NCBI GenBank assembly: GCA_963710715.1
Contig: CAVQBL010000017.1
Span: 62,001 to 126,000, forward strand
DNA length: 64,000 bases
DNA from: CAVQBL01 sp963710715
GTDB lineage: Bacteria; Pseudomonadota; Gammaproteobacteria; DSM-16500
Reading direction: 5' to 3'
Shown: positions 46,001 through 54,531 of the stretch, piece by piece
Layout: each line of letters starts with the position of its first letter
Position numbering within the stretch: the first letter of the stretch is position 1
Translations under genes and position numbers: made by a program
The notes under the pieces: model-generated
Told to the model about the DNA's origin: nothing
What the model saw: the letters and a program-made list of their open reading frames with translations, nothing else
The model's database searches: none

Positions 46001-46186
46001 GGTTCAGGCATGGGTTCTGAATTACGCCAACCTTTGGGTATTGCTATCATTGGCGGTCTCGCTGTTAGCCAATTGCTAACACTGTACACCACACCTGTAA
46101 TTTATCTCACTTTCGATAAGTTGTCGCGCAAAGTGATGGCATGGGGTGCGGAACGTATGAATCCCACGCCTAATCAGGGACAATAA
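43076..46186 (+). CDS. RND multidrug efflux permease (MdtB-like)
   Basis: 1036 aa, the usual HAE1-RND length: first membrane helix at the N-terminus (LLMFAIFLVGILAYQLLPISSLPEV), a large periplasmic porter domain, the helix-4 proton-relay Asp pair in GFVVDDAIVMIENISR (residues ~400-407), a second periplasmic domain and helices 7-12 (YVVLGVLYESYIHP; GIVMKNAIMMIDFAL). It is the first of two permease genes, as in mdtABC. Substrates are not predictable. Confidence 0.92.
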   Translation: MNLSGPFITRTIATSLLMFAIFLVGILAYQLLPISSLPEVEYPTIQVVTFYPGASPDVMATSVTAPLERQFGQMPGLDQMTSTSSSGASIINLQFSLSMSLDVAEQEVQAAINAATTYLPTDLPTPPIYNKVNPADAPILTLALTSKTLPLPQVEDFADTRLAQKISQQPGVGLVSISGGQRPAVRVQVNPTALAAYGLTLERVRSAITTANVNAAKGSFDGPRLAYIINANDQLLSSADYRPLIIAYKNGAPVRLSDIANVIDDTENVKQAAWMNLEPAVIMNIQRQPGANVINVVDGIKALLPKLRALLPADIKVHILSDRTITIRASVKDVQLELILSVILVVLVIFLFLRNIPATIIPSIAVPLSLIGTFGAMYLLSFSLNNLTLMALTIAAGFVVDDAIVMIENISRYIEQGYAPLEAAIKGAEQIGFTILSLTVSLIGVLIPLLFMSDVVGRLFREFAITLSVTILISAFISLTLTPMMCARILRQRGTKEMSRFEQNAATTLNRVIERYSVSLRWVLDHQPQTLIVAFITLVLTCILFYFIPKGFFPVQDTGIIQGISEAPQTISFPAMAERQKALAKIVLSDPAVENLSSFIGIDGTNITLNSGRMLITLKPLAERDANASEVIRRLQPKLAKVPDATLYMQPVQDLTIDTRVSRTQYQYSVGSPNAAEVSKWTTLLVNKLRQSPVLRDVASDQQNLGLQTSILIDRDTAYRLGITLQMIDDTLYDAFGQRQVSTMFTQRNQYHVILEALPKLDQGPPALDNIYVNSATGGSIPLSTFTKVSQGIGPLVINRQGQFPVATISFNLAPGASLGDAVNAIHAAKKELNIPDTVQTSFEGAANTFQKSLGNEGWLILASIIVVYIVLGVLYESYIHPITILSTLPSAGMGALLALMLTRNELSVIALIGIILLIGIVMKNAIMMIDFALEQERKYGKSPHDAIYEAALLRFRPILMTTMASLFGAVPIALGSGMGSELRQPLGIAIIGGLAVSQLLTLYTTPVIYLTFDKLSRKVMAWGAERMNPTPNQGQ

Positions 46187-46196
46187 TCCAAATATT

Positions 46197-46257
46197 TTGT
46201 ACAAATCCAAATAATTTATTGCGATTTGTACAGTTTTATATTATATTTATTGTACAA
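46197..46257. promoter_or_regulatory. Three TTGTACAA palindromes upstream of ATPase gene (3)
   Basis: TTGTACAA at 46197-46204 and 46250-46257 are perfect palindromes; 46226-46233 is TTGTACAG (one mismatch). All lie in the ~100-bp gap before the ATPase start, where the intergenic DNA is otherwise very AT-rich. Candidate operator cluster. Confidence 0.55.
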
Positions 46258-46284
46258 AATAAATATTTTAAGGTTATTTATAAG

Positions 46285-47457
46285 GTGACTTTTACTCGAA
46301 CAGCAGCAGATATTTTGCAAAAATCAGCCAATGAATATCCTGTTGTGACATTGGTTGGGCCCAGGCAAGCGGGCAAAACCACTCTTTGCCGTAACATCTT
46401 CCCCCAGAAGCCCTATGTCAATTTAGAAGATCCCGATGTTTTGGCGTTTGCTACTAATGATCCGCGCGGCTTTCTTGATAAATTTCCACAAGGCGGCATT
46501 CTTGATGAAATTCAGAATGCACCCCATTTATTATCTTTCATTCAAGTGATTGTGGATGAAAAAAAACAAACCGGACTATTCATCTTAACTGGCAGTCAAC
46601 AATTAGAATTGGGAGAAGCGGTGAGTCAATCACTTGCAGGAAGAACCGCGCTCATCACATTATTACCGCTTTCTATTCCAGAGCTCACTGCTGAAAAAAT
46701 AAATTTAGATTTAGATAATTATCTGTTACGAGGATTTTTACCGCGTGTATATGCACAAAATCTTGAGCCCAGTACGGCTTATCGCAACTATGTAAAAACA
46801 TACTTAGAGCGTGATGTCAGAAAAATTTCCAAAGTTCATGATTTATTATTATTTCAAAAATTTCTTCGCCTTTGCGCTGCTCGTGTGGGATCGGTTTTAA
46901 ATCAAGAACGTTTAGGTAATGAAGTAGGCGTGTCTGCAACTACGATCAATCATTGGTTTGCAATATTGGAAGCATCGTATCTTGTTTTTCGCATCCAACC
47001 GTATTTTGAAAATTTTGGGAAACGCGTTATTAAATCACCCAAAATATATTTTTTTGATGTTGGGTTAATTAGCTATCTTTTAGACATAGAAACTACAACA
47101 CAAATGTCTCGTGATCCCTTACGCGGCAATTTAGTGGAAAACTTGATTGTATTGGAACTCATAAAAGCACGACTGAACCGTGGCTTAGAACCTAATCTTT
47201 ATTTTTTCAGAGATAATCATGGTAATGAAATTGATTTAATTTACAAAAAAGCCCATGAATTAATTCCGATTGAAATTAAATCTGCCAAAAGTTTCGATCG
47301 CAGTTTTATAAAAAAATTAATTTATTTTCGTGAATTAGCTGGCGGACGCGTTCCAACTGGATACTTGGTGTATTCCGGAGATTTGAGTTATCAGGTTGAG
47401 GGTTTTCAATTAATGAATTATAAAAACGTGAGTGATATTGTTATTTTACAGGTATAG
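46285..47457 (+). CDS. Solitary AAA ATPase with DUF4143-type C-terminus (3), inside the RND operon
   Basis: ~390 aa with P-loop LVGPRQAGKTTLC, Walker B GGILDEIQNAP, FILTGSQQLELGEAVSQSLAGR, a winged-helix-like EVGVSATTINHWFAILEASY and the nuclease-like EIDLIY...PIEIKSAKS. It is clearly similar to the gene at 10677. GTG 46285 (before TFTRTAADIL) is the better start; a TTG 66 bases upstream would translate through the palindromes. It lies between two RND permease genes, and the second permease starts 5 bp after its stop. It has no known link to efflux and may be an insertion. Confidence 0.83.
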   Translation: MTFTRTAADILQKSANEYPVVTLVGPRQAGKTTLCRNIFPQKPYVNLEDPDVLAFATNDPRGFLDKFPQGGILDEIQNAPHLLSFIQVIVDEKKQTGLFILTGSQQLELGEAVSQSLAGRTALITLLPLSIPELTAEKINLDLDNYLLRGFLPRVYAQNLEPSTAYRNYVKTYLERDVRKISKVHDLLLFQKFLRLCAARVGSVLNQERLGNEVGVSATTINHWFAILEASYLVFRIQPYFENFGKRVIKSPKIYFFDVGLISYLLDIETTTQMSRDPLRGNLVENLIVLELIKARLNRGLEPNLYFFRDNHGNEIDLIYKKAHELIPIEIKSAKSFDRSFIKKLIYFRELAGGRVPTGYLVYSGDLSYQVEGFQLMNYKNVSDIVILQV

Positions 47458-47461
47458 AATA

Positions 47462-50400
47462 ATGAATATCTCTTCCCCATTTATTAACCGACCCATTGCA
47501 ACTACATTGCTAGCAATTGGCTTAGCGATCGCTGGTATCGTGGCATTTAATTTATTACCTGTTTCTTCTTTACCACAAATTGAATTTCCTACGATTAGTG
47601 TACAAGCGACTTTACCCGGTTCCAGTGCAGAAAACATGGCAACTTCCGTTGCAACACCACTAGAACGTCAACTCGGTCGAATTGCGGGTATTACTGAAAT
47701 GACGTCAGCGAGTAGCTTGGGTTCGACACGCATTATTTTACAATTCGATTTATCACGTGATATTGATGGTGCTGCTCGCGATGTGCAAGCAGCGATTAAT
47801 GCAGCACGTACTTATTTACCAGCGAATTTACCCAGTAATCCAACGTATCGAAAAGTGAATCCTGCCGATGCGCCTATTTTGATTCTTTCTCTTACCTCGG
47901 ATAAATATACGACTGGACAAATGTATGATATAGCATCCACCGTGTTACAACAAAAATTGTCACAAGTTGATGGTGTTGGACAAGTCATTGTTGGCGGAAG
48001 TTCATTGCCTGCCGTGCGAATCGAATTAAATCCCAACACGCTCAACAAATATGGAATTGATATAAATCAGGTAGGTGCAGTCATTGCAGCAGCAAATGTA
48101 AATCGTCCTAAAGGTCAGCTGAGTGACGGAGACACATCGGAAATTATGACGAATGACCAAATATTCAAAGCATCTCAATACAGTCCCATCATTGTCACCT
48201 ATCTCAGCGGAAATCCCGTCAGATTATCTGACATTGCTGAAGTAAAAGATTCCGTAGAAGATTTACGAAACGCGGGATTAGCCAATGGCAAGCTTGCTGT
48301 TTTGTTAGTGATATTTAAATCACCCGGAGCCAATGTCATTAAAACCGTTGATCATATCCATGATTTGTTACCGCAATTCAAAGCATTTATTCCTGCCGCA
48401 ATTGATATGACAGTGATGATGGATAGAACTGCAACGATTCGTTCTTCTTTGTATGATGTGGAATTAACTTTATTGATAGCAATGTGTTTAGTGATTTTTG
48501 TAACCTATGTATTTCTCGGAAATTTTCGCGCCATGTTGATTCCGGGTATTGCAGTACCGTTATCACTGTTGGGAACATTTGCCGTCATGCGTTTGCTTAA
48601 CTATAGCTTAGATAATTTGTCACTGATGGCATTAACGATTGCAACTGGCTTCGTTGTGGATGATGCTGTTGTTGTACTGGAAAATATTTCTCGTCATATT
48701 GAATTGGGAGCAAAACCACTGCAAGCAGCTCTCGATGGTGCAAAAGAAGTGGGTTTTACTGTTGTGGCGATGAGTTTTTCTTTAATTGCTGTGTTTATTC
48801 CTATTTTATTAATGAGTGGAATTGTTGGGCGTTTATTTCGTGAGTTTGCAGTGACTTTATCAACAGCTATTTTAGTTTCACTTTTAGTATCACTCACTGT
48901 AACACCTGTCATGTGCTCGCGACTTCTTAAAAATGGAAAACAGAAAAAGCAAACGAATCGTTATACCGATGCAGTACATTACTTACGTAATAAATATGAA
49001 ACTAGTCTTGCTTGGGCGCTGCGACATTCGCGATTAATGTTGTTTTTGACTTTAGCAGCCGTTGTATTAAATATTTTTTTATTTTATGTTATTCCCAAAG
49101 GATTTTTTCCACAACAAGATACCGGACGTATTACAGGATCTATTCAGGCAGAACAAGATATTTCATTTCAGGCATTAAAACAAAAATTAACAGATTTTGT
49201 TAACATTGTTAAACAAGACCCTGCTGTACAAAATGTAGTGGGCTTTATAGGAGGCGGTACAGTTAATACGGGATCACTCTATATTACACTGAAACCACTC
49301 AGCGAGCGTGGGATTTCAGCGGATGCAGTGAAAGATCGACTACGGAGTAAACTCGCTGCAGTAACAGGAGCAGTACTTTATTTGCAAACTGCACAAGATC
49401 TTTTGATCGGTGGTCGACAAGGTAACGCACAATTTCAGTATACATTATCAGCCGATAATCTTAAGGATTTGAATGCGTGGGCACCTCGTGTGACAGCAGC
49501 ATTGACTAAATTACCAGGTATTGTAGATATGAACAGTGATCAACGCGATCATGGATTACAAGTATTTGTGAATATTGATCACGACACTGCTTACCGTTTA
49601 GGCCTAACATCACAACAAATTGATAGCACTTTATATGGTGCATTTGGTCAGAGCCAAGTTTCAACTATGTATTTGCCCATGAATCAATATCATGTCGTAA
49701 TGGAAGTTGCACCCGAATACTGGCAACGACCAGAAACACTCAATGAAGTATATGTCTCTTCACTCGCAGGAAAAAAAGTGCCCTTATCAGCATTTGCTAG
49801 TTTTACACCTTCATCAACTCTATTATTAGTCAATCACCAAGGACAAGCACCATCAGCAACATTATCATTTAATTTATTGCCAGGTTATGCGCTAGGTGAT
49901 GTAGTAAATGAAATTGAAGATGCTGTTGCTAAAATGCATTTACCCAAAACTATACATGGATCATTTTCAGGAACAGCCCAAGCTTTTCAAGCTTCATTAG
50001 CTACCGAACCTTACTTGATTTTGACAGCATTATTAGCTGTTTATATTGTGCTCGGTATGCTGTATGAAAGCTTGATTCATCCTATCACTATTCTTTCAAC
50101 ATTACCGTCAGCCGGTGTGGGTGCATTGCTCGCACTCATGTTAACTGGAACAGATTTAAGTATTATTGCATTTATTGGTATTATTCTATTAATTGGCATT
50201 GTGAAAAAAAACGCAATTATGATGATAGATTTTGCATTACATGCGAAAAGAACAGAAAATAAGTCTTCGCGTGATGCAATTTACGAAGCAGCCGTACTGC
50301 GGTTTCGACCTATTATGATGACCACGATGGCAGCATTATTCGGTGCGTTGCCATTGGTGTTTGGTTTTGGGTTAGGCTCCGAATTACGAAGACCGCTTGG

Positions 50401-50542
50401 TATTGCAATTGTCGGTGGACTCATTGTCAGTCAAATGCTGACCCTGTATACCACCCCGGTGATTTATCTCGCGTTAGAAAATGTTGGAAGTTGGTGTCAT
50501 CAAAAGTGGAAGCGATTAGTGCCATTACGGAGTCAAAGTTAG
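47462..50542 (+). CDS. RND multidrug efflux permease (MdtC-like)
   Basis: ~1026 aa with the same architecture as the gene at 43076: LLAIGLAIAGIVAFNLLPVSSLPQI at the first membrane helix, GFVVDDAVVVLENISRHIE with the relay Asp pair and GIVKKNAIMMIDFAL. It is a paralogue in the tandem arrangement of MdtB and MdtC, which work as heterotrimers in E. coli. ATG 47462 lies 5 bp after the ATPase stop. It overlaps the outer-membrane gene by one base (TAGTG). Confidence 0.92.
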   Translation: MNISSPFINRPIATTLLAIGLAIAGIVAFNLLPVSSLPQIEFPTISVQATLPGSSAENMATSVATPLERQLGRIAGITEMTSASSLGSTRIILQFDLSRDIDGAARDVQAAINAARTYLPANLPSNPTYRKVNPADAPILILSLTSDKYTTGQMYDIASTVLQQKLSQVDGVGQVIVGGSSLPAVRIELNPNTLNKYGIDINQVGAVIAAANVNRPKGQLSDGDTSEIMTNDQIFKASQYSPIIVTYLSGNPVRLSDIAEVKDSVEDLRNAGLANGKLAVLLVIFKSPGANVIKTVDHIHDLLPQFKAFIPAAIDMTVMMDRTATIRSSLYDVELTLLIAMCLVIFVTYVFLGNFRAMLIPGIAVPLSLLGTFAVMRLLNYSLDNLSLMALTIATGFVVDDAVVVLENISRHIELGAKPLQAALDGAKEVGFTVVAMSFSLIAVFIPILLMSGIVGRLFREFAVTLSTAILVSLLVSLTVTPVMCSRLLKNGKQKKQTNRYTDAVHYLRNKYETSLAWALRHSRLMLFLTLAAVVLNIFLFYVIPKGFFPQQDTGRITGSIQAEQDISFQALKQKLTDFVNIVKQDPAVQNVVGFIGGGTVNTGSLYITLKPLSERGISADAVKDRLRSKLAAVTGAVLYLQTAQDLLIGGRQGNAQFQYTLSADNLKDLNAWAPRVTAALTKLPGIVDMNSDQRDHGLQVFVNIDHDTAYRLGLTSQQIDSTLYGAFGQSQVSTMYLPMNQYHVVMEVAPEYWQRPETLNEVYVSSLAGKKVPLSAFASFTPSSTLLLVNHQGQAPSATLSFNLLPGYALGDVVNEIEDAVAKMHLPKTIHGSFSGTAQAFQASLATEPYLILTALLAVYIVLGMLYESLIHPITILSTLPSAGVGALLALMLTGTDLSIIAFIGIILLIGIVKKNAIMMIDFALHAKRTENKSSRDAIYEAAVLRFRPIMMTTMAALFGALPLVFGFGLGSELRRPLGIAIVGGLIVSQMLTLYTTPVIYLALENVGSWCHQKWKRLVPLRSQS

Positions 50543-52164
50543 TGAAAAAAAATTTATTTTATCTTTTCTGCAGCTTAATAATTATATTACAACTTTCCGC
50601 TTGCGCCGTCGGCCCAAATTATGTGAAACCGCGTGTGGTCATACCAGCAAAATTCAAAGAAAATACGCAAGGTTGGAAAATTGCAACACCACAAGATGAG
50701 CGCGACCGTGGTCATTGGTGGAAAATTTTTCGCGATCCGCAACTTAATGCGCTAGAAGCAAAACTAAATATTTCAAATCAGAATATTGCAATGGCTGTGG
50801 AACAATATCGCCAAGCTCTTGCTCTCGTTGATGAAGCGCGCGCAAATTATTTCCCAGTATTAACGGGATCCGCTTCTGTGACCACGCAAAAACAAGGCTC
50901 ATCTGGAGTATCATCACTGAATCGGTTTCAGTCACCTACTGGAACCTCTTCAACTTCTTCTACAACAACGACTCCCTCAACAACCACAGGAACATCAACA
51001 TCCGCCGTGGGACTTTCCACTTCTACGTCTGGGTCTAATATATTTACTACGCATTCTGTGGGCATCACCGCTTCTTGGGAACCTGATATTTGGGGTGGCA
51101 TACGACGCATGGTTGAAGCAGCCAAAGCCGGTGCACAAGCAAGCAGAGCACAACTTGCAAGTATACGTCTTTCTGCACAAGGTTCATTAGCACAAATGTA
51201 TTTTCAATTACGTGCATTGGATACCGATCAGAAATTATTAGATGACACGGTTAAAGCATATAAAAAATCACTCAAATTAACTCAGAATCAATATGCAGCA
51301 GGTACTGTGGCACGCACCAATGTAATTCAAGCGCAAACTCAGCTTGAATCAGCACAGTCATCAGCAATTAATAACGGCATTGCTCGTGCTCAATTCGAAC
51401 ATGCCATTGCTGTTCTTATTGGAAAACCGCCTGCACTTTTTTCAATGCCTCCTAGACCACTCACTGCCACACCACCTCGTATTCCTATGCAAATTCCTTC
51501 AGTCGTATTGGAGCGACGTCCTGATGTAGCGCAAGCAGAGCGTTTAATGGCACAAGCCAATGCACAAGTAGGTGTTGCAATTTACGCTTATTATCCAACG
51601 TTAACTTTACAAGGAACAGCTAATTTTGTAGGTAAAAATCTTTCGAATTGGTTTTCACTTCCAGCATTAAGTTGGGCTGTTGGACCACAACTTGCGGGCA
51701 CAATTTATAATGGTGGTTTGTTTGCTGCCCAAGTTCGCGCAGCTTGTGCTAACTATTATTCCACTGTGGCTTCCTATCGTCAGATTGTGTTAGCAGCATT
51801 TCAAGATGTCGAAGATAATTTGGTTTCATTGCGCATACTAAATAAACAAGCTGTTGTGCAGAACAAAGCAGCTGCTGATGCGCAGTGGGCATTAAGATTA
51901 GTCATGAATCAATATAAAGCGGGAACCGTTGATTACACGGCTGTCATCGTTGCGCAAGTAACAGCTTTTAATGCACAAAAAGCTGCCGATGATATCACCG
52001 GTCAACGTATGGTCTCCGCTGTTGGCTTAATCAAAGCCCTCGGCGGCGGATGGGATTCAGCAATGCTGAAATACGCTGTGAGTGATTGTTGTGGAAGAAA
52101 GGAAAAAATGTTTGAGAAAAGAAGTCATGCTAAGAGGCCTGTTGTGAAAAAACCAATAAATTAG
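50542..52164 (+). CDS. RND outer-membrane efflux lipoprotein (NodT/OprM family)
   Basis: ~540 aa. GTG 50542 overlaps the permease stop and has ACGGAG upstream. A lipobox LSAC anchors the protein (Cys ~20). Two outer-membrane efflux repeats follow, with RDPQLNALEAKL and GGIRRMVEAAKAGAQASRAQLAS, then RRPDVAQAERLMAQANAQVGVA. An unusual Ser/Thr-rich insert (about residues 130-170, GTSSTSSTTTTPSTTT) sits in the first repeat. A C-terminal ~30-residue basic tail (KRSHAKRPVVKKPIN) goes beyond the family end. It completes the efflux operon. Confidence 0.9.
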   Translation: MKKNLFYLFCSLIIILQLSACAVGPNYVKPRVVIPAKFKENTQGWKIATPQDERDRGHWWKIFRDPQLNALEAKLNISNQNIAMAVEQYRQALALVDEARANYFPVLTGSASVTTQKQGSSGVSSLNRFQSPTGTSSTSSTTTTPSTTTGTSTSAVGLSTSTSGSNIFTTHSVGITASWEPDIWGGIRRMVEAAKAGAQASRAQLASIRLSAQGSLAQMYFQLRALDTDQKLLDDTVKAYKKSLKLTQNQYAAGTVARTNVIQAQTQLESAQSSAINNGIARAQFEHAIAVLIGKPPALFSMPPRPLTATPPRIPMQIPSVVLERRPDVAQAERLMAQANAQVGVAIYAYYPTLTLQGTANFVGKNLSNWFSLPALSWAVGPQLAGTIYNGGLFAAQVRAACANYYSTVASYRQIVLAAFQDVEDNLVSLRILNKQAVVQNKAAADAQWALRLVMNQYKAGTVDYTAVIVAQVTAFNAQKAADDITGQRMVSAVGLIKALGGGWDSAMLKYAVSDCCGRKEKMFEKRSHAKRPVVKKPIN

Positions 52165-52236
52165 CCTATTCAATAATGATGTCTTGCTCGCTCTGCTATA
52201 ATTAGAAAAAGCCAAATACCAGAGGAGAAACCTACC

Positions 52237-53026
52237 ATGCCCCAAGACCGGAAAGAAGCTAGACCTAAAAGTTGAAGAAGAAAAACAAAAGACAGTGGTA
52301 ATAAGAGTAAGGTCATTATTAGAGTTAGAGGAAGAATATAACCTAAGTACATTGGATGGTGAGTCTTTATATGTACCACGTAATGATCATCATGTACTGA
52401 TTAATACACGCAAAGGCATCTATCTTTTTAGTACTCTCGATCTTGCAGGTGAACCAACTCGCATAATAAACGATGGAAAAATGACAAGATAGAACTTACT
52501 ATCTTCAAAGCGGACGGAGAAATTGATCTAGAGAATCAGCCTACGTGGAGAAATTATCATCTGAATTATCATGTGAACACTTTGATGGACTCTCTGGGTA
52601 GCCTGTGCTCCACAGTGGCTAGCCGATAGCACTCTAGTATATTTGAGCCACGATAACGGGGATCGATATAATGTTAAACTTTTTAATCCAAGTACCTGTG
52701 AAAATAATAGTATTTTTTCTCTTGATAAAAGTATTGAAAATTTAATAGCTATGCCTCTGAGTGCAAACATACTACTTATTTGTAAAAGCGACCAGAAGCT
52801 AAAAACAAGTAGCGATAAGCCTAAAGGTCTGTGGTTCCTAGAGCTTACGCAGCTGCGCCAGCGCTTGGAAAAGATAAAACCCAAAGAAACATATAAAGAT
52901 CTAACCGATATAACAGATCTTCCAGAAGTAATCCTCGGTCTCACAGATGAGTACGCGGGTGGTGATATCCGTAAACAAATCATATCTAAAATGAGTGAAA
53001 ATCGAGTTTGCTTAAAGCAGGGATGA
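52237..53026 (+). pseudogene. Beta-propeller-like protein, broken by at least three frameshifts
   Basis: A good AGAGGAG site precedes ATG 52237, and a TATAAT lies at 52197-52202. The frame is broken three times: at the C-run 52240-52243 (one extra C), at the A-run 52477-52481 (one A missing) and near 52605-52612. Joined, the pieces give ~260 residues of repeating beta-rich text (LLINTRKGIYLFSTLD-like, STLVYLSHDNGDRYNVKLF, NILLICKSD...LWFLEL) resembling beta-propeller blades. No named family is assigned. It starts 72 bp after the efflux operon. Confidence 0.65.
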
Positions 53027-53286
53027 GAAATTTTGCTGTCGCTGATAATCCGCGACAAGTTTCTGTATTTTTTCCGATAAATGCTAAGCCTTGATTTTTA
53101 ATCTCATTCCAATCAATCTCTTTGCTGAAAGGAGAGAATGCTTGGCTAAGCTGTAATAAGTTAATAAAAAAGTCTTTTGCATCAATTTGAAATAAGATGT
53201 TTGATTTCAGAAAATCAACTTCTTCTTTATCCCCAATAATGCCAATATACTTTATTTTATCGCCGCCTTGGCTTGTAAAAGACTGT
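52986..53286 (-). pseudogene. Start-less ORF fragment, hypothetical
   Basis: About 98 codons open on the minus strand with no usable start; sequence such as IKYIGIIGDKEEVDFLKSN and DWNEIKNQGLAFIGKNTETC looks like real coding text, probably the C-terminal end of a lost gene. It overlaps the 3' end of the propeller pseudogene. No family is recognised. Confidence 0.4.
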
Positions 53287-53341
53287 TAAAAATTATATAG
53301 AGCAATTAACACTGCTGCCTTATACATGTATACCATTCAAT

Positions 53342-53613
53342 GGTAGATTTTTACGAGAGCTAATTATGAAAGACAACCTGTTATTATGGCTACAAGAGAC
53401 GCAATTAATCGCAAGCACTAAAAAAAATTCTGCCATCATCATACACACCGTAATCTTTCCCAAAATTCTAAATTGATTTAAATGAGAATCATCCCACCCA
53501 TTGATGATTTGAATGCATTCATGTAGTATCGCAAGCGATACAGTGCCTAAAATACGGAGACAACACCAGACCATAGGACTAACAGAAAACAAAGATCAAG
53601 GTAGATTTTTACG
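53342..53613. repeat. Direct 14-bp repeats flanking a 244-bp segment
   Basis: GGTAGATTTTTACG at 53342-53355 and 53600-53613 bracket a segment without a convincing gene (a 36-codon plus frame and an overlapping hydrophobic minus frame, neither supported). Confidence 0.5.
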
Positions 53614-53646
53614 TGGAAAAATCTTAGAGTGATTTCTTCTTATTTT

Positions 53647-53769
53647 ATGAATATTGCAAGATACTTAAGCATGAATTATCTAGTCTGTTATTTTCATTAT
53701 TCAGGTGAAGATTCAACAATTTTATCTATAAATAATGAACTCGCTGAAAAGTTTGTGTGGGGTAAATAA
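53647..53769 (+). CDS. Small ORF coupled to the kinase gene
   Basis: 40 codons (MNIARYLSMNYLVCYF...) ending TAA directly followed by the next ATG (TAAATG), so translation could be coupled. The C-terminal part (DSTILSINNELAEKFVWGK) looks like protein, possibly the tail of a degraded gene. No family is recognised. Confidence 0.35.
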   Translation: MNIARYLSMNYLVCYFHYSGEDSTILSINNELAEKFVWGK

Positions 53770-54336
53770 ATGATTATTGTCATCTGTGGCACATCTTCTT
53801 CCGGAAAATCATCTGTTTGTGAAGGATTAAAAAATATGTTAGGTGATTCATGGGTGCTTTTTTCAACGGATGGATATTTGAGTATGTTAGGAAATAAATT
53901 TCTTGAACTCCAGCCTGATAATAAGAATGTGACTATACCTAACGATATTTGTTATGCAGAAAAACATGATGATGGTACTTATGAAATTGTTCCAGGCGAG
54001 CTTTGCTCTAAATTATATCTAACTATTCCGAGCGTTTTAAAACTATTAGCACAGCAAGGATTTAATATTATTCTTGATTCTTTTATTACGATTCAAAATG
54101 AATTTGAATCATATAAAAATGTGCTCAAGGAATTTGATCCTCATTTTTTCTATTTACATGCATCTTCCAATGTTATAGCAAGTAGAGAAGAGAAAAGAGG
54201 AAATCGACTAAAAGGCTCGGCTATACATTGGTTGAAAAAATTTGATTTTCAAAAGGAATGTGATTTGGCAATTGATACTGAAAAATTATCAATAAAGCAA
54301 ATTTGCGATCTAATTCTAAGCCATTTAAAAAAGTGA
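53770..54336 (+). CDS. Chloramphenicol-phosphotransferase-like P-loop kinase
   Basis: 188 aa with an N-terminal Walker A CGTSSSGKSSVCEGL (residues ~6-20), FSTDGYLSML, then GFNIILDSFI and HASSNVIASREEKRGNRLKGSA, a lid-like arginine segment. This layout matches the CPT/AAA_33 kinases, which phosphorylate small hydroxylated molecules; chloramphenicol resistance is one possibility but many members have other substrates. It sits in the accessory region next to remnants of a MATE transporter. Confidence 0.7.
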   Translation: MIIVICGTSSSGKSSVCEGLKNMLGDSWVLFSTDGYLSMLGNKFLELQPDNKNVTIPNDICYAEKHDDGTYEIVPGELCSKLYLTIPSVLKLLAQQGFNIILDSFITIQNEFESYKNVLKEFDPHFFYLHASSNVIASREEKRGNRLKGSAIHWLKKFDFQKECDLAIDTEKLSIKQICDLILSHLKK

Positions 54337-54351
54337 ATCGTCAGGAAAATT

Positions 54352-54531
54352 TTTTATGAGCATAGCACTGAAAAATATATCTTTATTTGGTGCATTGCGT
54401 TGCCACTTGGGTATTTACTTGCATCTTACTTTCAGCTTGGGGGCACAGGAATGTGGTGGGGCATGGTGATGGCGCTGTCTTTTCATAGATATTGGTATGG
54501 TTCAATATTGTTTTGCAAGTTTCAATCTTAA
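54352..54531 (+). pseudogene. MATE-family transporter C-terminal remnant
   Basis: An open frame without a start encodes one recognisable membrane segment pair (IWCIALPLGYLLASYFQLG then GTGMWWGMVMAL) typical of the last helices of NorM/MATE drug exporters, followed by a short unrelated tail and stop. The remaining ~400 residues of the transporter are absent. Confidence 0.55.

Noticed and set aside
53320..53592. 90-codon hydrophobic frame on the minus strand
   Set aside because: Sits in a degraded segment bounded by direct repeats; Cys/Trp-rich composition and lack of a ribosome-binding site suggest chance.
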